NCBI RefSeq assembly: GCF_900177625.1
Contig: NZ_FXAU01000001.1
Coordinates: 498,475 to 562,474 of the forward strand
From: Sphingobacterium psychroaquaticum
GTDB lineage: Bacteria > Bacteroidota > Bacteroidia > Sphingobacteriales > Sphingobacteriaceae
Length of the DNA: 64,000 nt
Direction: 5' to 3'
Within the stretch, counting starts at the first letter, position 1. Each line of letters starts with the position of its first letter. Made by a program: the position numbers and the translations under genes. Shown in pieces: positions 17,471-26,360 of this stretch. The notes under the pieces are model-generated. The model worked only from the letters and a program-made list of their open reading frames with translations. It made no database searches and had not been told where the DNA came from.

Positions 17471-18352
17471 ATGATGAAAATGATCCAATTCAATGTTCCG
17501 TCGCCGAAAAATAAATCGGTTTATGTTCAAGAAGATAATTTAAGTGAGTTTTATCCATTTTTCCATAAACATGAGGAATATCAATTCATGTGGATTGTAA
17601 AGGGAAAAGGAACATTGTATGTCGAGGATAGTTTTCACGATTTTGAAGAAGGAGATATTTTTTTATTGGGGCCTAATCAACCGCATGTATTTAAAAAGAG
17701 TATCGACGATTTGGAGGAGAATGGTGTACAGTCGGTTTCCGTCTTTTTTGATACAAATGGTACATTATCCAGTATTTTTCATACGCCCGAATTTGCGGCG
17801 TTGCTGGAGTTTGTTACCATGAGTAAAAAAGGCTTTAAGGTTCCAGAAAAATATCGGTCTCGAATAAAAAGAAGAATTGACATTATGCGGAAATCAGACA
17901 TGATGAATCAGCTCGTTAGTTTTTTCTTTTTAATAAAAGAATTGTACGAGGTTTCTGATGAACTCAGACCATTGTCAGTAATAGCCATCCCGGGTAATGA
18001 TGAAGGGCAGGGACGGATAAATTCAATTTGCACCTACATTAGATCCAATTTTAGACATAATATTACCTTGGAAGAGATAGCCGAACGCGCAAGTTTGACG
18101 CCGCAAGCCTTTTGTCGATATTTCAAGAAACATACAGGGCTCACTTTTGTGAATTACCTGAACCAGCTTCGTATTGAGGAGGCTTGTCAACTTATTTCTG
18201 CCGAACGTTACGAGAGTGTCGCGCTAGTCGCTTTTAATTCGGGCTTTAACAGCATAACAAATTTTAATCGCGTGTTTCGAACGGTGACCGGATTTTGTCC
18301 GAAAGAATATTACGGACAGGTTAAAAAACGGTTACAGCGGCACGTTAGTTAA
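17471..18352 (+). CDS. AraC-family transcriptional regulator, probable control protein of the hydroxyproline genes
   Basis: 293 residues. The N-terminal ~150 residues form a cupin-like sensor domain (YPFFHKHEEYQFMWIVKGKG, EEGDIFLLGPNQPHVFKK). The C-terminal ~100 residues hold the two helix-turn-helix units (ITLEEIAERASLTPQAFCRYFKKHTG and SVALVAFNSGFNSITNFNRVFRTVTGFCPKEY). The histidine-rich cupin motifs are intact. It is followed after 81 bp by the hydroxyproline catabolic run and stands divergent from the DUF5695-like gene, the usual place for a local activator. The ligand (hydroxyproline or a pathway intermediate) is a guess. Confidence 0.9.
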   Translation: MMKMIQFNVPSPKNKSVYVQEDNLSEFYPFFHKHEEYQFMWIVKGKGTLYVEDSFHDFEEGDIFLLGPNQPHVFKKSIDDLEENGVQSVSVFFDTNGTLSSIFHTPEFAALLEFVTMSKKGFKVPEKYRSRIKRRIDIMRKSDMMNQLVSFFFLIKELYEVSDELRPLSVIAIPGNDEGQGRINSICTYIRSNFRHNITLEEIAERASLTPQAFCRYFKKHTGLTFVNYLNQLRIEEACQLISAERYESVALVAFNSGFNSITNFNRVFRTVTGFCPKEYYGQVKKRLQRHVS

Positions 18353-18404
18353 AATGTGGTGACTTTTGATTAAAACCTGTGTAGCAATTCCGTGCGATAG
18401 GCCA

Positions 18405-18412
18405 TAGTTTTG
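18405..18412 (+). promoter_or_regulatory. Bacteroidota-type -7 promoter element (TAGTTTTG)
   Basis: TAGTTTTG fits the Bacteroidota -7 consensus TAnnTTTG. It lies 21 bases before the deaminase ATG, in an 81-bp intergenic gap. I found no clear TTTG at the expected -33 distance, which would suit an activator-dependent promoter. Only the sequence match is observed. Confidence 0.4.
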
Positions 18413-18433
18413 AAGAAAACATTTTAATTAATT

Positions 18434-19333
18434 ATGGCTAGTATAAATTGGAGCGGAATATTTCCAGCTATGTTGACCCCTTTTGATGAGGACGGTAAAA
18501 TTGATTTTGCAATGTTATCTATTAACATTGAAGCGCAGATTGCAGCAGGTATACACGGTATAATATTAGCCGGATCTTTAGGAGAAGCTAGCGTATTGAC
18601 GCCGGGGGAGAAGTTCGAAATTTTAACACATGCTTTGCAGGTGGTTGCAGGTAGAATACCTGTTTTATTAAACATTACCGAGAATACCACTGCGGATGCT
18701 ATTGCATTTGCGCAACAAGCAGAAAAATTAGGTGCAGATGGTTTGATGGTATTGCCTCCTATGCGTTACCGCGGAGATGATAGAGAAGTTGTTTCCTGGT
18801 TTAGAAGTATCGCACAGCATACGAAGCTGCCTATTTTAGTATATAATAACCCCGTTGATTACGCAACATATATTTCGTTAGATATGTTTGATGAATTGTT
18901 GCAGGAGCCTAATATACAAGCCGTAAAAGAGTCCACACGGGACTTGACCAATATTACACGATTAAAAAATCGTTTTGGTGATCGCCTGAAAATATTAGCG
19001 GGTGTGGATACCATTTTCTTGGAGTCGTTGGCTTTAGGAGCCGATGGTGTTGTTGGTGGATTGGTGGATGCATTCCCAAGAGAGACCTTCGCCATCTTTG
19101 ATTATGTTAAAAAAGGAGAAGTAGATAAAGCGGTTGCTATTTACAGATGGTTTATGCCATTGTTGGAATTGGATATTCATCCGAAACTTGTGCAGTACAT
19201 CAAGCTGGCAGCAGCAAAAGAAGGCTTATCTACACCATTCACAAGAGCGCCACGTTTACCGTTGGTTGGGGAAGAAGAAGTACGTGTCAATAAAGTGATC
19301 GATGATGCGTTGGCATTAAGACCACAGTTATGA
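18434..19333 (+). CDS. DapA-family lyase, probable 1-pyrroline-4-hydroxy-2-carboxylate deaminase
   Basis: 299-residue class I aldolase-type barrel of the dihydrodipicolinate synthase family. Schiff-base Lys165 is in QAVKEST and the proton-relay Tyr137 in LVYNNP. The usual GTTGE substrate loop is GSLGE (47-51), showing it is a DapA paralogue and not the biosynthetic enzyme. In the known hydroxyproline pathway a DapA homologue converts 1-pyrroline-4-hydroxy-2-carboxylate to 2-oxoglutarate semialdehyde with loss of ammonia. The three following genes supply the other steps of that pathway, which is the main reason for this call over N-acetylneuraminate lyase or dihydrodipicolinate synthase. First gene of a seven-gene run with gaps of 8-22 bp. 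Confidence 0.88.
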   Translation: MASINWSGIFPAMLTPFDEDGKIDFAMLSINIEAQIAAGIHGIILAGSLGEASVLTPGEKFEILTHALQVVAGRIPVLLNITENTTADAIAFAQQAEKLGADGLMVLPPMRYRGDDREVVSWFRSIAQHTKLPILVYNNPVDYATYISLDMFDELLQEPNIQAVKESTRDLTNITRLKNRFGDRLKILAGVDTIFLESLALGADGVVGGLVDAFPRETFAIFDYVKKGEVDKAVAIYRWFMPLLELDIHPKLVQYIKLAAAKEGLSTPFTRAPRLPLVGEEEVRVNKVIDDALALRPQL

Positions 19334-19349
19334 TTTTAGGCCTACACAG

Positions 19350-20798
19350 ATGGTTCATGAACAAATTAATACTATAGTCCAGCAGTCAGAGGCTGGGTAT
19401 CAATATTTACAACAACTATCATTGGCAGAGCGTGCAGCATTAATGCACGCTATTGCCGATGCGGTTGAAGCACTTGATGAGACGCTGATTCAAACGGCAC
19501 ATGAAGAGTCAGCGCTCCCTTTGGCACGCCTGCAGGGCGAAAAGGGGAGAACGGTGGGGCAGTGGCGGAGCTACGCCAATGCCATACGTACCGGTATTTA
19601 TGCAGAAGCACGTATCGATAAAGCGGGTGAAGGCAAAGCCGATATTCGAAAATATAATAAAGGGATAGGGCCTGTAGCCGTTTTTGGTGCAAGCAATTTC
19701 CCTTTTGCTTTTTCTACGGCAGGAGGAGATACGGCAAGTGCGATTGGCGCTGGCTGTTCTGTCGTTTTTAAAGAACATCCCGCACACCCGCGCACATCGC
19801 AGCTAATGGCGCAGGCTATCGCTAAAGGGTTGGCCTCATACGGTGCTCCAGAATCTGTCTTTACCTATGTTCAAGGTAGTTCCCATGCTATAGGAGAAGC
19901 TTTAGTGCTCCACCCGGCAATCAAAGCCGTTGCCTTCACGGGGTCTTTTCAGGGAGGAAAGGCATTGTTTGACTTGGGTGCCAAGCGGGCGGAACCTATT
20001 CCTGTTTTTTCTGAAATGGGAAGCGTCAATCCAGTTTTTGCTTTTCCAGAATATTTAGCGGCGAATCCACAAACGTTGGCGGCTCAATATATTGGCTCAC
20101 TCACATTAGGTGTAGGACAGTTTTGTACAAACCCGGGTGTTTTTTTAGCCGTGTCGGGAGAGGCCTTCCAGGCTTTTAAATTAGCGGTTAGTGCAGAAAT
20201 AAACAATATAAGTGAAGCAAAAATGCTTCATGAAGGTATTCAGAAAGCCTACGATCATGGGAAGCATAAACTAACAGGACAGCCCGAGGTGTCTCTATTG
20301 GCAACCGGACAGGTGGGAACTGCCACTCTTGCACAAGCAGCGGTATTTGTGACCACAGGAAAAGCTTTTTTAACGAACGAACATCTTTCTGAAGAAGTTT
20401 TTGGTCCAACCGGACTTTTGGTGGAGTGTGCAGATGCAGCCGAAATGTATCACATTCTGGATCGCTTATCCGGACAGCTTACCATTACGTTTGCAGCAAC
20501 AGACACTGATGTTGCGGAACATAAGAACTTTTTTATGCGGGCACAAGAGAAGTGTGGGCGGTTACTGTTTAATGGTATGCCGACTGGTGTGGAAGTGGTA
20601 TATGGTATGCACCATGGAGGCCCTTTTCCAGCAACGACTGATGCACGGTTTACTTCCGTAGGTCCCGATGCGGTGAAGCGATTTTTGCGTCCTGTCAGTT
20701 TTCAGAATTGGCCAAATACCTTTCTACCAGCAGAACTACAAGAGGAAAACCCGCTCCAGATCGCACGCATTGTAGATGGGCAATACCGAATCGATTAA
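19350..20798 (+). CDS. Aldehyde dehydrogenase, probable 2-oxoglutarate semialdehyde dehydrogenase (NADP+)
   Basis: 482 residues of the ALDH superfamily, close in pattern to ketoglutarate-semialdehyde dehydrogenases. Oxyanion Asn116 is in FGASNFPFAFS, cofactor Lys141 in FKEHPAHPRTS, general base Glu222 in SEMGSVNP, and nucleophile Cys259 in GVGQFCTNPG. The EMGS and FCTNPG forms are typical of this subgroup. It would oxidise the semialdehyde made by the preceding gene to 2-oxoglutarate, feeding the TCA cycle. Separated by 16 bp from the deaminase and 13 bp from the epimerase. Confidence 0.9.
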   Translation: MVHEQINTIVQQSEAGYQYLQQLSLAERAALMHAIADAVEALDETLIQTAHEESALPLARLQGEKGRTVGQWRSYANAIRTGIYAEARIDKAGEGKADIRKYNKGIGPVAVFGASNFPFAFSTAGGDTASAIGAGCSVVFKEHPAHPRTSQLMAQAIAKGLASYGAPESVFTYVQGSSHAIGEALVLHPAIKAVAFTGSFQGGKALFDLGAKRAEPIPVFSEMGSVNPVFAFPEYLAANPQTLAAQYIGSLTLGVGQFCTNPGVFLAVSGEAFQAFKLAVSAEINNISEAKMLHEGIQKAYDHGKHKLTGQPEVSLLATGQVGTATLAQAAVFVTTGKAFLTNEHLSEEVFGPTGLLVECADAAEMYHILDRLSGQLTITFAATDTDVAEHKNFFMRAQEKCGRLLFNGMPTGVEVVYGMHHGGPFPATTDARFTSVGPDAVKRFLRPVSFQNWPNTFLPAELQEENPLQIARIVDGQYRID

Positions 20799-20811
20799 GT
20801 AACGAATAAAA

Positions 20812-21810
20812 ATGAAGAAGACTTTTTTTTGTATAGACTCACATACCTGTGGTTGTCCGGTTAGACTGGTGACTGGTGGTACGCCGTTGCTCCATGGAAA
20901 TACCATGATGGAACGGCGTTTACACTTTATGGCGGAATACGACTGGATTCGAAAAGGACTGATGTTTGAACCGCGAGGACATGATATGATGAGTGGTAGT
21001 ATGTTGTATCCGCCAGCGGATAGTGCGAACGATATCGGCGTGCTTTACATTGAAACTAGCGGTTGTTTACCGATGTGTGGACACGGTACAATTGGTACCG
21101 TAACTATTGCAATCGAGGAAGGCTTAGTGATTCCTAAAGTGCCCGAAAAACTTCGTCTGGAAACGCCGGCGGGCTTGGTCTTGATTGATTACAAACAAAC
21201 GGGTGCTAAAGTCGATACGGTAAAACTTACCAATGTACGTTCTTTTTTACACAGTGAGGATCTGGTTGTAGACTGTCCGGATCTGGGTGAAATAAGGGTG
21301 GATGTAGCTTATGGTGGGAATTTTTACGGTATTATAGATCCACAAGAGAATTTTGAAGATATCAGCGTTTTTACAGCAAGTCAACTGATTCATTATGGAA
21401 AATTGATTCGTACCCTACTCAATGAAAAATATGAATTTATTCATCCAGAGAATGCACATATCCATGGTTTAACGCATGTTCAATGGACAGGAAAGCCTAC
21501 GAAGGCTAATTCTTCGGGAAGGAACGCTGTTTTAGTGGGCGAAAATGCATTGGATCGCTCACCTTGTGGTACCGGAACATCGGCACGTATGGCGCAGTGG
21601 TATGCGAAGGGGAAGCTTAAGCCTGGACAAGAGTTTGTACATGAGAGCTATATCGGTTCACAATTTATCGGAAAGATAGAGGAGACAGTGACCGTAGCAA
21701 ATAAACCAGCCATTGTTCCTTCTATAGAAGGATGGGCACGAATTACAGGATACAATACGATCATTATTGATGACGATGATCCCTACAAAGAGGGATTCCA
21801 AGTGATGTAA
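20812..21810 (+). CDS. 4-hydroxyproline 2-epimerase (proline racemase family)
   Basis: 332 residues with both catalytic cysteines of the family: Cys89 (PMCGHGT) and Cys252 (RSPCGTGTSA). It interconverts trans-4-hydroxy-L-proline and cis-4-hydroxy-D-proline, the first step of hydroxyproline catabolism. Proline racemase, also in this family, has two cysteines as well, so motif content alone does not separate the two; the downstream D-amino-acid oxidoreductase and the deaminase/dehydrogenase pair favour the epimerase. A trans-3-hydroxyproline dehydratase is ruled out because that group has Thr in place of the second cysteine. Cytosolic, no signal peptide. Confidence 0.9.
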   Translation: MKKTFFCIDSHTCGCPVRLVTGGTPLLHGNTMMERRLHFMAEYDWIRKGLMFEPRGHDMMSGSMLYPPADSANDIGVLYIETSGCLPMCGHGTIGTVTIAIEEGLVIPKVPEKLRLETPAGLVLIDYKQTGAKVDTVKLTNVRSFLHSEDLVVDCPDLGEIRVDVAYGGNFYGIIDPQENFEDISVFTASQLIHYGKLIRTLLNEKYEFIHPENAHIHGLTHVQWTGKPTKANSSGRNAVLVGENALDRSPCGTGTSARMAQWYAKGKLKPGQEFVHESYIGSQFIGKIEETVTVANKPAIVPSIEGWARITGYNTIIIDDDDPYKEGFQVM

Positions 21811-21832
21811 AAATATAGACGAAAACAAGACA

Positions 21833-23092
21833 GTGAGCCAAGATAAAGGTACAGTATTGATTATTGGAGCAGGGATAGCTGGGCTATCCTCCGCTTTTTA
21901 TTTGTTGCAGGATGGTTGGAAAGTGACCATTCTCGAAAAAGGTAACCTGGACGATAATTGTTCCTACGGCAATGCAGGAATGATTGTGCCCAGTCATTTT
22001 ACTCCATTAGCGGCTCCTGGCATGGTATCACAGGGCATCAAGTGGATGTTCGACCGCAAGAGCCCCTTTTATGTACGACCTAACCTCAGTTGGAACCTAT
22101 TGGACTGGGGAATGAAGTTCATGAAATATGCGAATAAACAGCATGTCGAAAAACAAGCTGTCGCGATTCGGGACTTAAACCTTTATAGCAGTAAGCTTTA
22201 TGATGCTCTTTCAAATCAACCTGATTTTGACTTTGAACTGGAGCAGAATGGTATTATCATGCTGTTCAAGAGCAAGGAGGTTCAACACGAGGAAGTGGAG
22301 CTGGCGAAGCGTGCGCAGGATCTGCAGCTTGATGTATCCATTCTGGATGCGGCGGAAGTGCAAGCCTTGGAGCCGAACCTGAAATTGGATGTCCTTGGTG
22401 CAGCTTTCTACAAGTGTGATGGAAAGTTATATCCACCGAAGCTGATGCGTCAACTTATTAACTACCTAAAATCAGGTGGCGTAACATTTCATGAGCATGT
22501 CGATGTATTACGTTTTGTGAAGGAAGGTAGTAAAGTACGCGAAGTGATAACCGATAAAGGAAGCTTTTCGGGGGACGAGGTTATTATAGCGACGGGTGCT
22601 TATTTACCTCAATTAACAGCAAAGCTTGGTTTAAAAACACCTTTAATGCCCGGAAAAGGATACTCCTTTATGTATAATCCGGCAGAAGGAACCACCTTGA
22701 AACATGCTGCATTATTGTTAGAGGCACGTGTTGCCGTGACGCCTATGAATGGACATATCCGCTTTAGTGGAACCATGGAGCTTGGTTCTGCCAATGATAC
22801 CATCTATAGAAATCGAGTACAGGGAATCGTCGAATCAATTCCTAAATACATGCCCGATATTCAAGTTGCCTATCCGGAAGATAAAATTTGGTTTGGTTAC
22901 CGACCTTGTCCGCCAGATGGTCTTCCTTACCTGGGGCGTGTCGGAAAAATATCGAATGTGAGCCTAGCTGGCGGTGGTGGAATGATGGGGTTGAGCCTGG
23001 GCCCTGCATTTGGGAAAGCAGTAGCCGATATCCTTTCCGGAAGACCTACAGAAACTGATATTTCCAACTTTCGCCCCGATCGATTTGATTAA
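21833..23092 (+). CDS. FAD-dependent D-amino-acid oxidoreductase, probable cis-4-hydroxy-D-proline oxidase/dehydrogenase
   Basis: 419 residues, DAO/DadA family. The FAD-binding Rossmann motif GAGIAG lies at 12-17 at the very N-terminus (TVLIIGAGIAGLSSAFYLL). The C-terminal DAO signature is seen in WFGYRPCPPDGLPYLGRV and GGGGMMGLSLGPAFGKAVADIL. It would oxidise cis-4-hydroxy-D-proline to 1-pyrroline-4-hydroxy-2-carboxylate, linking the epimerase upstream to the deaminase. The start codon is GTG at 21833, 22 bp after the epimerase stop; no ATG lies closer to the FAD motif. A general D-amino-acid dehydrogenase is the alternative. Confidence 0.88.
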   Translation: MSQDKGTVLIIGAGIAGLSSAFYLLQDGWKVTILEKGNLDDNCSYGNAGMIVPSHFTPLAAPGMVSQGIKWMFDRKSPFYVRPNLSWNLLDWGMKFMKYANKQHVEKQAVAIRDLNLYSSKLYDALSNQPDFDFELEQNGIIMLFKSKEVQHEEVELAKRAQDLQLDVSILDAAEVQALEPNLKLDVLGAAFYKCDGKLYPPKLMRQLINYLKSGGVTFHEHVDVLRFVKEGSKVREVITDKGSFSGDEVIIATGAYLPQLTAKLGLKTPLMPGKGYSFMYNPAEGTTLKHAALLLEARVAVTPMNGHIRFSGTMELGSANDTIYRNRVQGIVESIPKYMPDIQVAYPEDKIWFGYRPCPPDGLPYLGRVGKISNVSLAGGGGMMGLSLGPAFGKAVADILSGRPTETDISNFRPDRFD

Positions 23093-23112
23093 CAGACGAT
23101 AAACCCAAAATT

Positions 23113-24933
23113 ATGATAAACCCACGTTCCTTAACCAAAAAGACAGCAATCTGCTTAGCATTGCTGTTCGCTCAACATACTGTGATGGCACAAAAGCAAA
23201 ACAGCAAGCAAAACCAAGACCTAAACCAAGCCCCAAACCCAAACCTAAACCTTAATTTATATCAGCACACAACCCCCATTGAACCTCTAATCGTCCAATA
23301 CAGTCATGACGTACAGGCTATTAACTATTTTTATGGGCCAATGCCGAAAGGATGGGGAAATCAGAGCGCAGCAGAATCACCGGAACAAGTGCAACGGTTG
23401 CTTACGTTGGATCGGCTCTATTTGGAAAAGCTACAAGCCTTTCCATATAAGGCGTTGGATAGTAATGGGCAAGTAGATTTTGTGTTGCTAAAACGGAAGG
23501 TGAAGCAAGATATTGAACGCCTGACAGCACAACAGGAGACGTATCAACGGTTGTCATCGTACCTTCCGTTTGCGTCAAAAATATATGATTTTGAAAAACT
23601 TCGCAGACGCGGAACGACGATAGAGGGAGAGCAGCTGGCTAAATCTATGACAACCGCCGCGAAAGAAGTAAAGGGCGCGATTCAGCAGGTATCTTCGGTG
23701 GCAACTATATCGTATAAGGACGTCGATTTTTTGAAGGACGTGCTGCACAGTTTAAAATTACGCTTAAACAGTTCGTTTGATTTTTACAACGGTTATGACC
23801 CCATGTTTACCTGGTGGGGCCCTGCTCCACATAAGGAACTTTTAGGACAGTTGGATGCCTATAGTGAGCTGCTCACGAGTAAGAGCGACTGGAAAGTGTT
23901 TGACGACGGGAGTCAAATTGGAGGAGCGCCTATTGGGCGAGACGAACTGAATAAGCAGTTAAAAGAAGAGATGATTGCCTATACGGCAGATGATCTATTG
24001 CGGCTTGCCGATAAGGAATTTGCTTGGTGTGAGGCTGAATTGCTCAAGGCCTCCCAGGAAATGGGTTTTGGAAAAGATTGGAAGGCTGCACAAGAGAAGG
24101 TGAAAAACAGTTATGTGCCGGAGGGTAAGCAGCCGGAGTTGATTTTGAAGTTGTATAACGACGCGCAGGAGTTTATTCGTAAAAACGATTTGATGGATAT
24201 CCCCGAACTTGCTGATGAAACCTGGGGCATGATTATGATGACGCCTGAACGGCAATTGGTGAACCCTTTCTTTACGGGGGGACGGGAGATTAGTATTTCT
24301 TATCCAACAGGAGAGATGACGCAGGAGCAGAAGCTGATGAGTATGCGTGGAAATAACCCGTATTTCTCGCGAGGCACCGTGCAACATGAGCTCAATCCGG
24401 GGCATCATTTACAGTATTTTATGAATCGTCGGCATAAGCCTTACCGGGAGCGGGCCTTTAATACCCCTTTTTGGACCGAAGGATGGACATTATATTGGGA
24501 GCTGTTAATGTACGACAAAGGGTTTGCCCACACGCCAGAAGAGCGTATCGGTATGCTTTTTTGGCGTATGCACCGTTGTGCCCGTATTACCTTTAGTATT
24601 AAGTTCCACTTAGGGGAATGGACGCCCCAGCAGTGCATCGATTATTTAGTGGACCGCGTTGGTTTTGAAAAGGCAAATGCACATGGTGAAGTGAAACGTT
24701 CTTTTGAAGGAAGTTATAGTCCACTTTATCAATTGGCCTATTTGGTTGGAGGGTTGCAGTTGATGCAGATTAAACATGAGTTAGTCGATACCGGTAAGTT
24801 AACGTACAAAGCGTTTCATGATCGGGTAATCAAGGAGAACTATATGCCGATGGAAATGCTTCGTGCTATTCTGACCAATCAGAACCTATCGCCCGATCAT
24901 GAGACCGTATGGAAATTTTACGATTTTAAATAA
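23113..24933 (+). CDS. Exported DUF885-family metallopeptidase-like protein
   Basis: 606 residues with a signal peptide ending near VMAQ (~26). A 25-residue Asn/Gln/Pro-rich linker (~27-50) follows, encoded by an imperfect AAACCN-type repeat at ~23215-23260. The DUF885 body contains the zinc-peptidase-like motif HELNPGHH starting at residue 425 (QHELNPGHHLQYF) and downstream TEGWTLYWELLMYDKGF, whose Glu may be the third ligand. DUF885 proteins resemble thermolysin-type carboxy- or endopeptidases, with little biochemistry known. Located between the D-hydroxyproline oxidoreductase and the permease, it probably trims hydroxyproline-containing peptides in the periplasm. Confidence 0.85.
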   Translation: MINPRSLTKKTAICLALLFAQHTVMAQKQNSKQNQDLNQAPNPNLNLNLYQHTTPIEPLIVQYSHDVQAINYFYGPMPKGWGNQSAAESPEQVQRLLTLDRLYLEKLQAFPYKALDSNGQVDFVLLKRKVKQDIERLTAQQETYQRLSSYLPFASKIYDFEKLRRRGTTIEGEQLAKSMTTAAKEVKGAIQQVSSVATISYKDVDFLKDVLHSLKLRLNSSFDFYNGYDPMFTWWGPAPHKELLGQLDAYSELLTSKSDWKVFDDGSQIGGAPIGRDELNKQLKEEMIAYTADDLLRLADKEFAWCEAELLKASQEMGFGKDWKAAQEKVKNSYVPEGKQPELILKLYNDAQEFIRKNDLMDIPELADETWGMIMMTPERQLVNPFFTGGREISISYPTGEMTQEQKLMSMRGNNPYFSRGTVQHELNPGHHLQYFMNRRHKPYRERAFNTPFWTEGWTLYWELLMYDKGFAHTPEERIGMLFWRMHRCARITFSIKFHLGEWTPQQCIDYLVDRVGFEKANAHGEVKRSFEGSYSPLYQLAYLVGGLQLMQIKHELVDTGKLTYKAFHDRVIKENYMPMEMLRAILTNQNLSPDHETVWKFYDFK

Positions 24934-24941
24934 GCAGAGCG

Positions 24942-26360
24942 ATGGAGCAACCGAAACAGTCTTTTCAAAAATCGATGAGCCTACTTGATGCAACCATGTT
25001 GGTTGCTGGAAGTATGATTGGTTCCGGAATTTTTATCGTATCGGCGGATATCTCGAGGCATACAGGATCTGCCGGTTGGATGATGTTGATTTGGGTCATC
25101 TGTGGTTTTATGACATTGACCGCCGCTTTGACCTATGGTGAATTAAGTGCCATGTTCCCCAAAGCCGGTGGACAGTATGTATATCTTCGCGAAGCGTATA
25201 ACCCGCTGGTTAGTTTCGTGTTTGGCTGGACCTTTTTTGCCGTCATTCAAACAGCAACCATTGCGGCGGTGGGTGTGGCATTTGCTAAATTTACAGCATA
25301 TTTATTTCCTTCCCTTGATGAAGATGTCTACTTGCTCACCTTGGGGGATTATCAAATTTCTTCCGCACAGGTCGTGGCTATAGCGGTTATTACCTTATTG
25401 ACCTTCATTAATTCCCGTGGTATCAATAGCGGTAAGCTCGTACAGACAACATTAACATTGATCAAAATAGCAAGCTTACTTCTGTTGATATTATTTGGTT
25501 TCTTAGCTTTTAAGCATGAAATATGGCATGTCAATTGGAATGCTGAGGATATGTGGAGCCTGCGGCGGTTGAATGTAGACGGAACCTATGAATCCTACAG
25601 TACCTTTGGTGCTTTTGGTGCCATTTCGGCGGCGATGGTGGGCGCTTTATTCAGTAGTGATTCGTGGCATTCATCCTCTTCAGTAGCCGGGGAGATTAAA
25701 AATCCGAAACGGAATATAGGACTTAGTCTGGCACTGGGGACGACCATTGTAACGGTAATTTATCTGTTAACCAATTTGATGTATACCGCTATTCTTGACC
25801 TACCGCAGATGGCAAGTGCCGCTAAAGACCGCGTAGCCATGAGCGCGGCGCAGGAGATTTTTGGGCCGTTTGGGATTACGATTATAGCCGTGATGATTAT
25901 GGTCAGTACTTTTGGTTGTAATAACGGTATTATTCTTGCTGGTGCGCGTGTTTATTACTCGATGGCGCAAGATGGCTTGTTCTTTAAGAAAGTGGGCAAC
26001 CTCAATAAAAATGCTGTTCCCGCCTATGGACTATGGCTACAGTGCGTCATCGCCTGTATGTGGTGCTTAAGTGGTAAATATGGTGATCTATTGGATATGA
26101 TTACGTGCGTGGTAGTGGTGTTTTATGTCCTGGCAGTAGCCGGTGTTATCCGTCTGCGCTATACGCGTCCGGATTTGGAGCGTCCCTATAAAGCTTTTGG
26201 GTATCCCTATCTACCTATTATCTATATCCTGATGGGAATCGCGTTTATTGTACTTATGTTAATCTATAAGCCAGATTATACCGTGCCGGGGATTCTCATC
26301 ACGTTGGCTGGGGTGCCGATTTTTTATTTTGTGAATAGTAAAGTTAAAAAGAATGTTTAG
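24942..26360 (+). CDS. APC-superfamily amino acid permease
   Basis: 472 residues with 12 predicted membrane segments. The N-terminal motif GSMIGSGIFIVSADI is the substrate-binding GSGIF loop of the APC family (LAT/amino-acid transporter type), with SAMFPKAGGQYVYLREAYNP after TM2. Eight bp behind the DUF885 gene and overlapping the next gene by 8 bp. By position it should carry free hydroxyproline, proline or small peptide products across the inner membrane; specificity cannot be read from the sequence. Confidence 0.9.
   Translation: MEQPKQSFQKSMSLLDATMLVAGSMIGSGIFIVSADISRHTGSAGWMMLIWVICGFMTLTAALTYGELSAMFPKAGGQYVYLREAYNPLVSFVFGWTFFAVIQTATIAAVGVAFAKFTAYLFPSLDEDVYLLTLGDYQISSAQVVAIAVITLLTFINSRGINSGKLVQTTLTLIKIASLLLLILFGFLAFKHEIWHVNWNAEDMWSLRRLNVDGTYESYSTFGAFGAISAAMVGALFSSDSWHSSSSVAGEIKNPKRNIGLSLALGTTIVTVIYLLTNLMYTAILDLPQMASAAKDRVAMSAAQEIFGPFGITIIAVMIMVSTFGCNNGIILAGARVYYSMAQDGLFFKKVGNLNKNAVPAYGLWLQCVIACMWCLSGKYGDLLDMITCVVVVFYVLAVAGVIRLRYTRPDLERPYKAFGYPYLPIIYILMGIAFIVLMLIYKPDYTVPGILITLAGVPIFYFVNSKVKKNV

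Noticed and set aside
18434-19333. N-acetylneuraminate lyase or dihydrodipicolinate synthase for the DapA-family gene
   Set aside because: Adjacent epimerase, D-amino-acid oxidoreductase and semialdehyde dehydrogenase make the hydroxyproline deaminase the consistent reading.
20812-21810. Trans-3-hydroxyproline dehydratase
   Set aside because: Both catalytic cysteines are present; that dehydratase has Thr at the second position.
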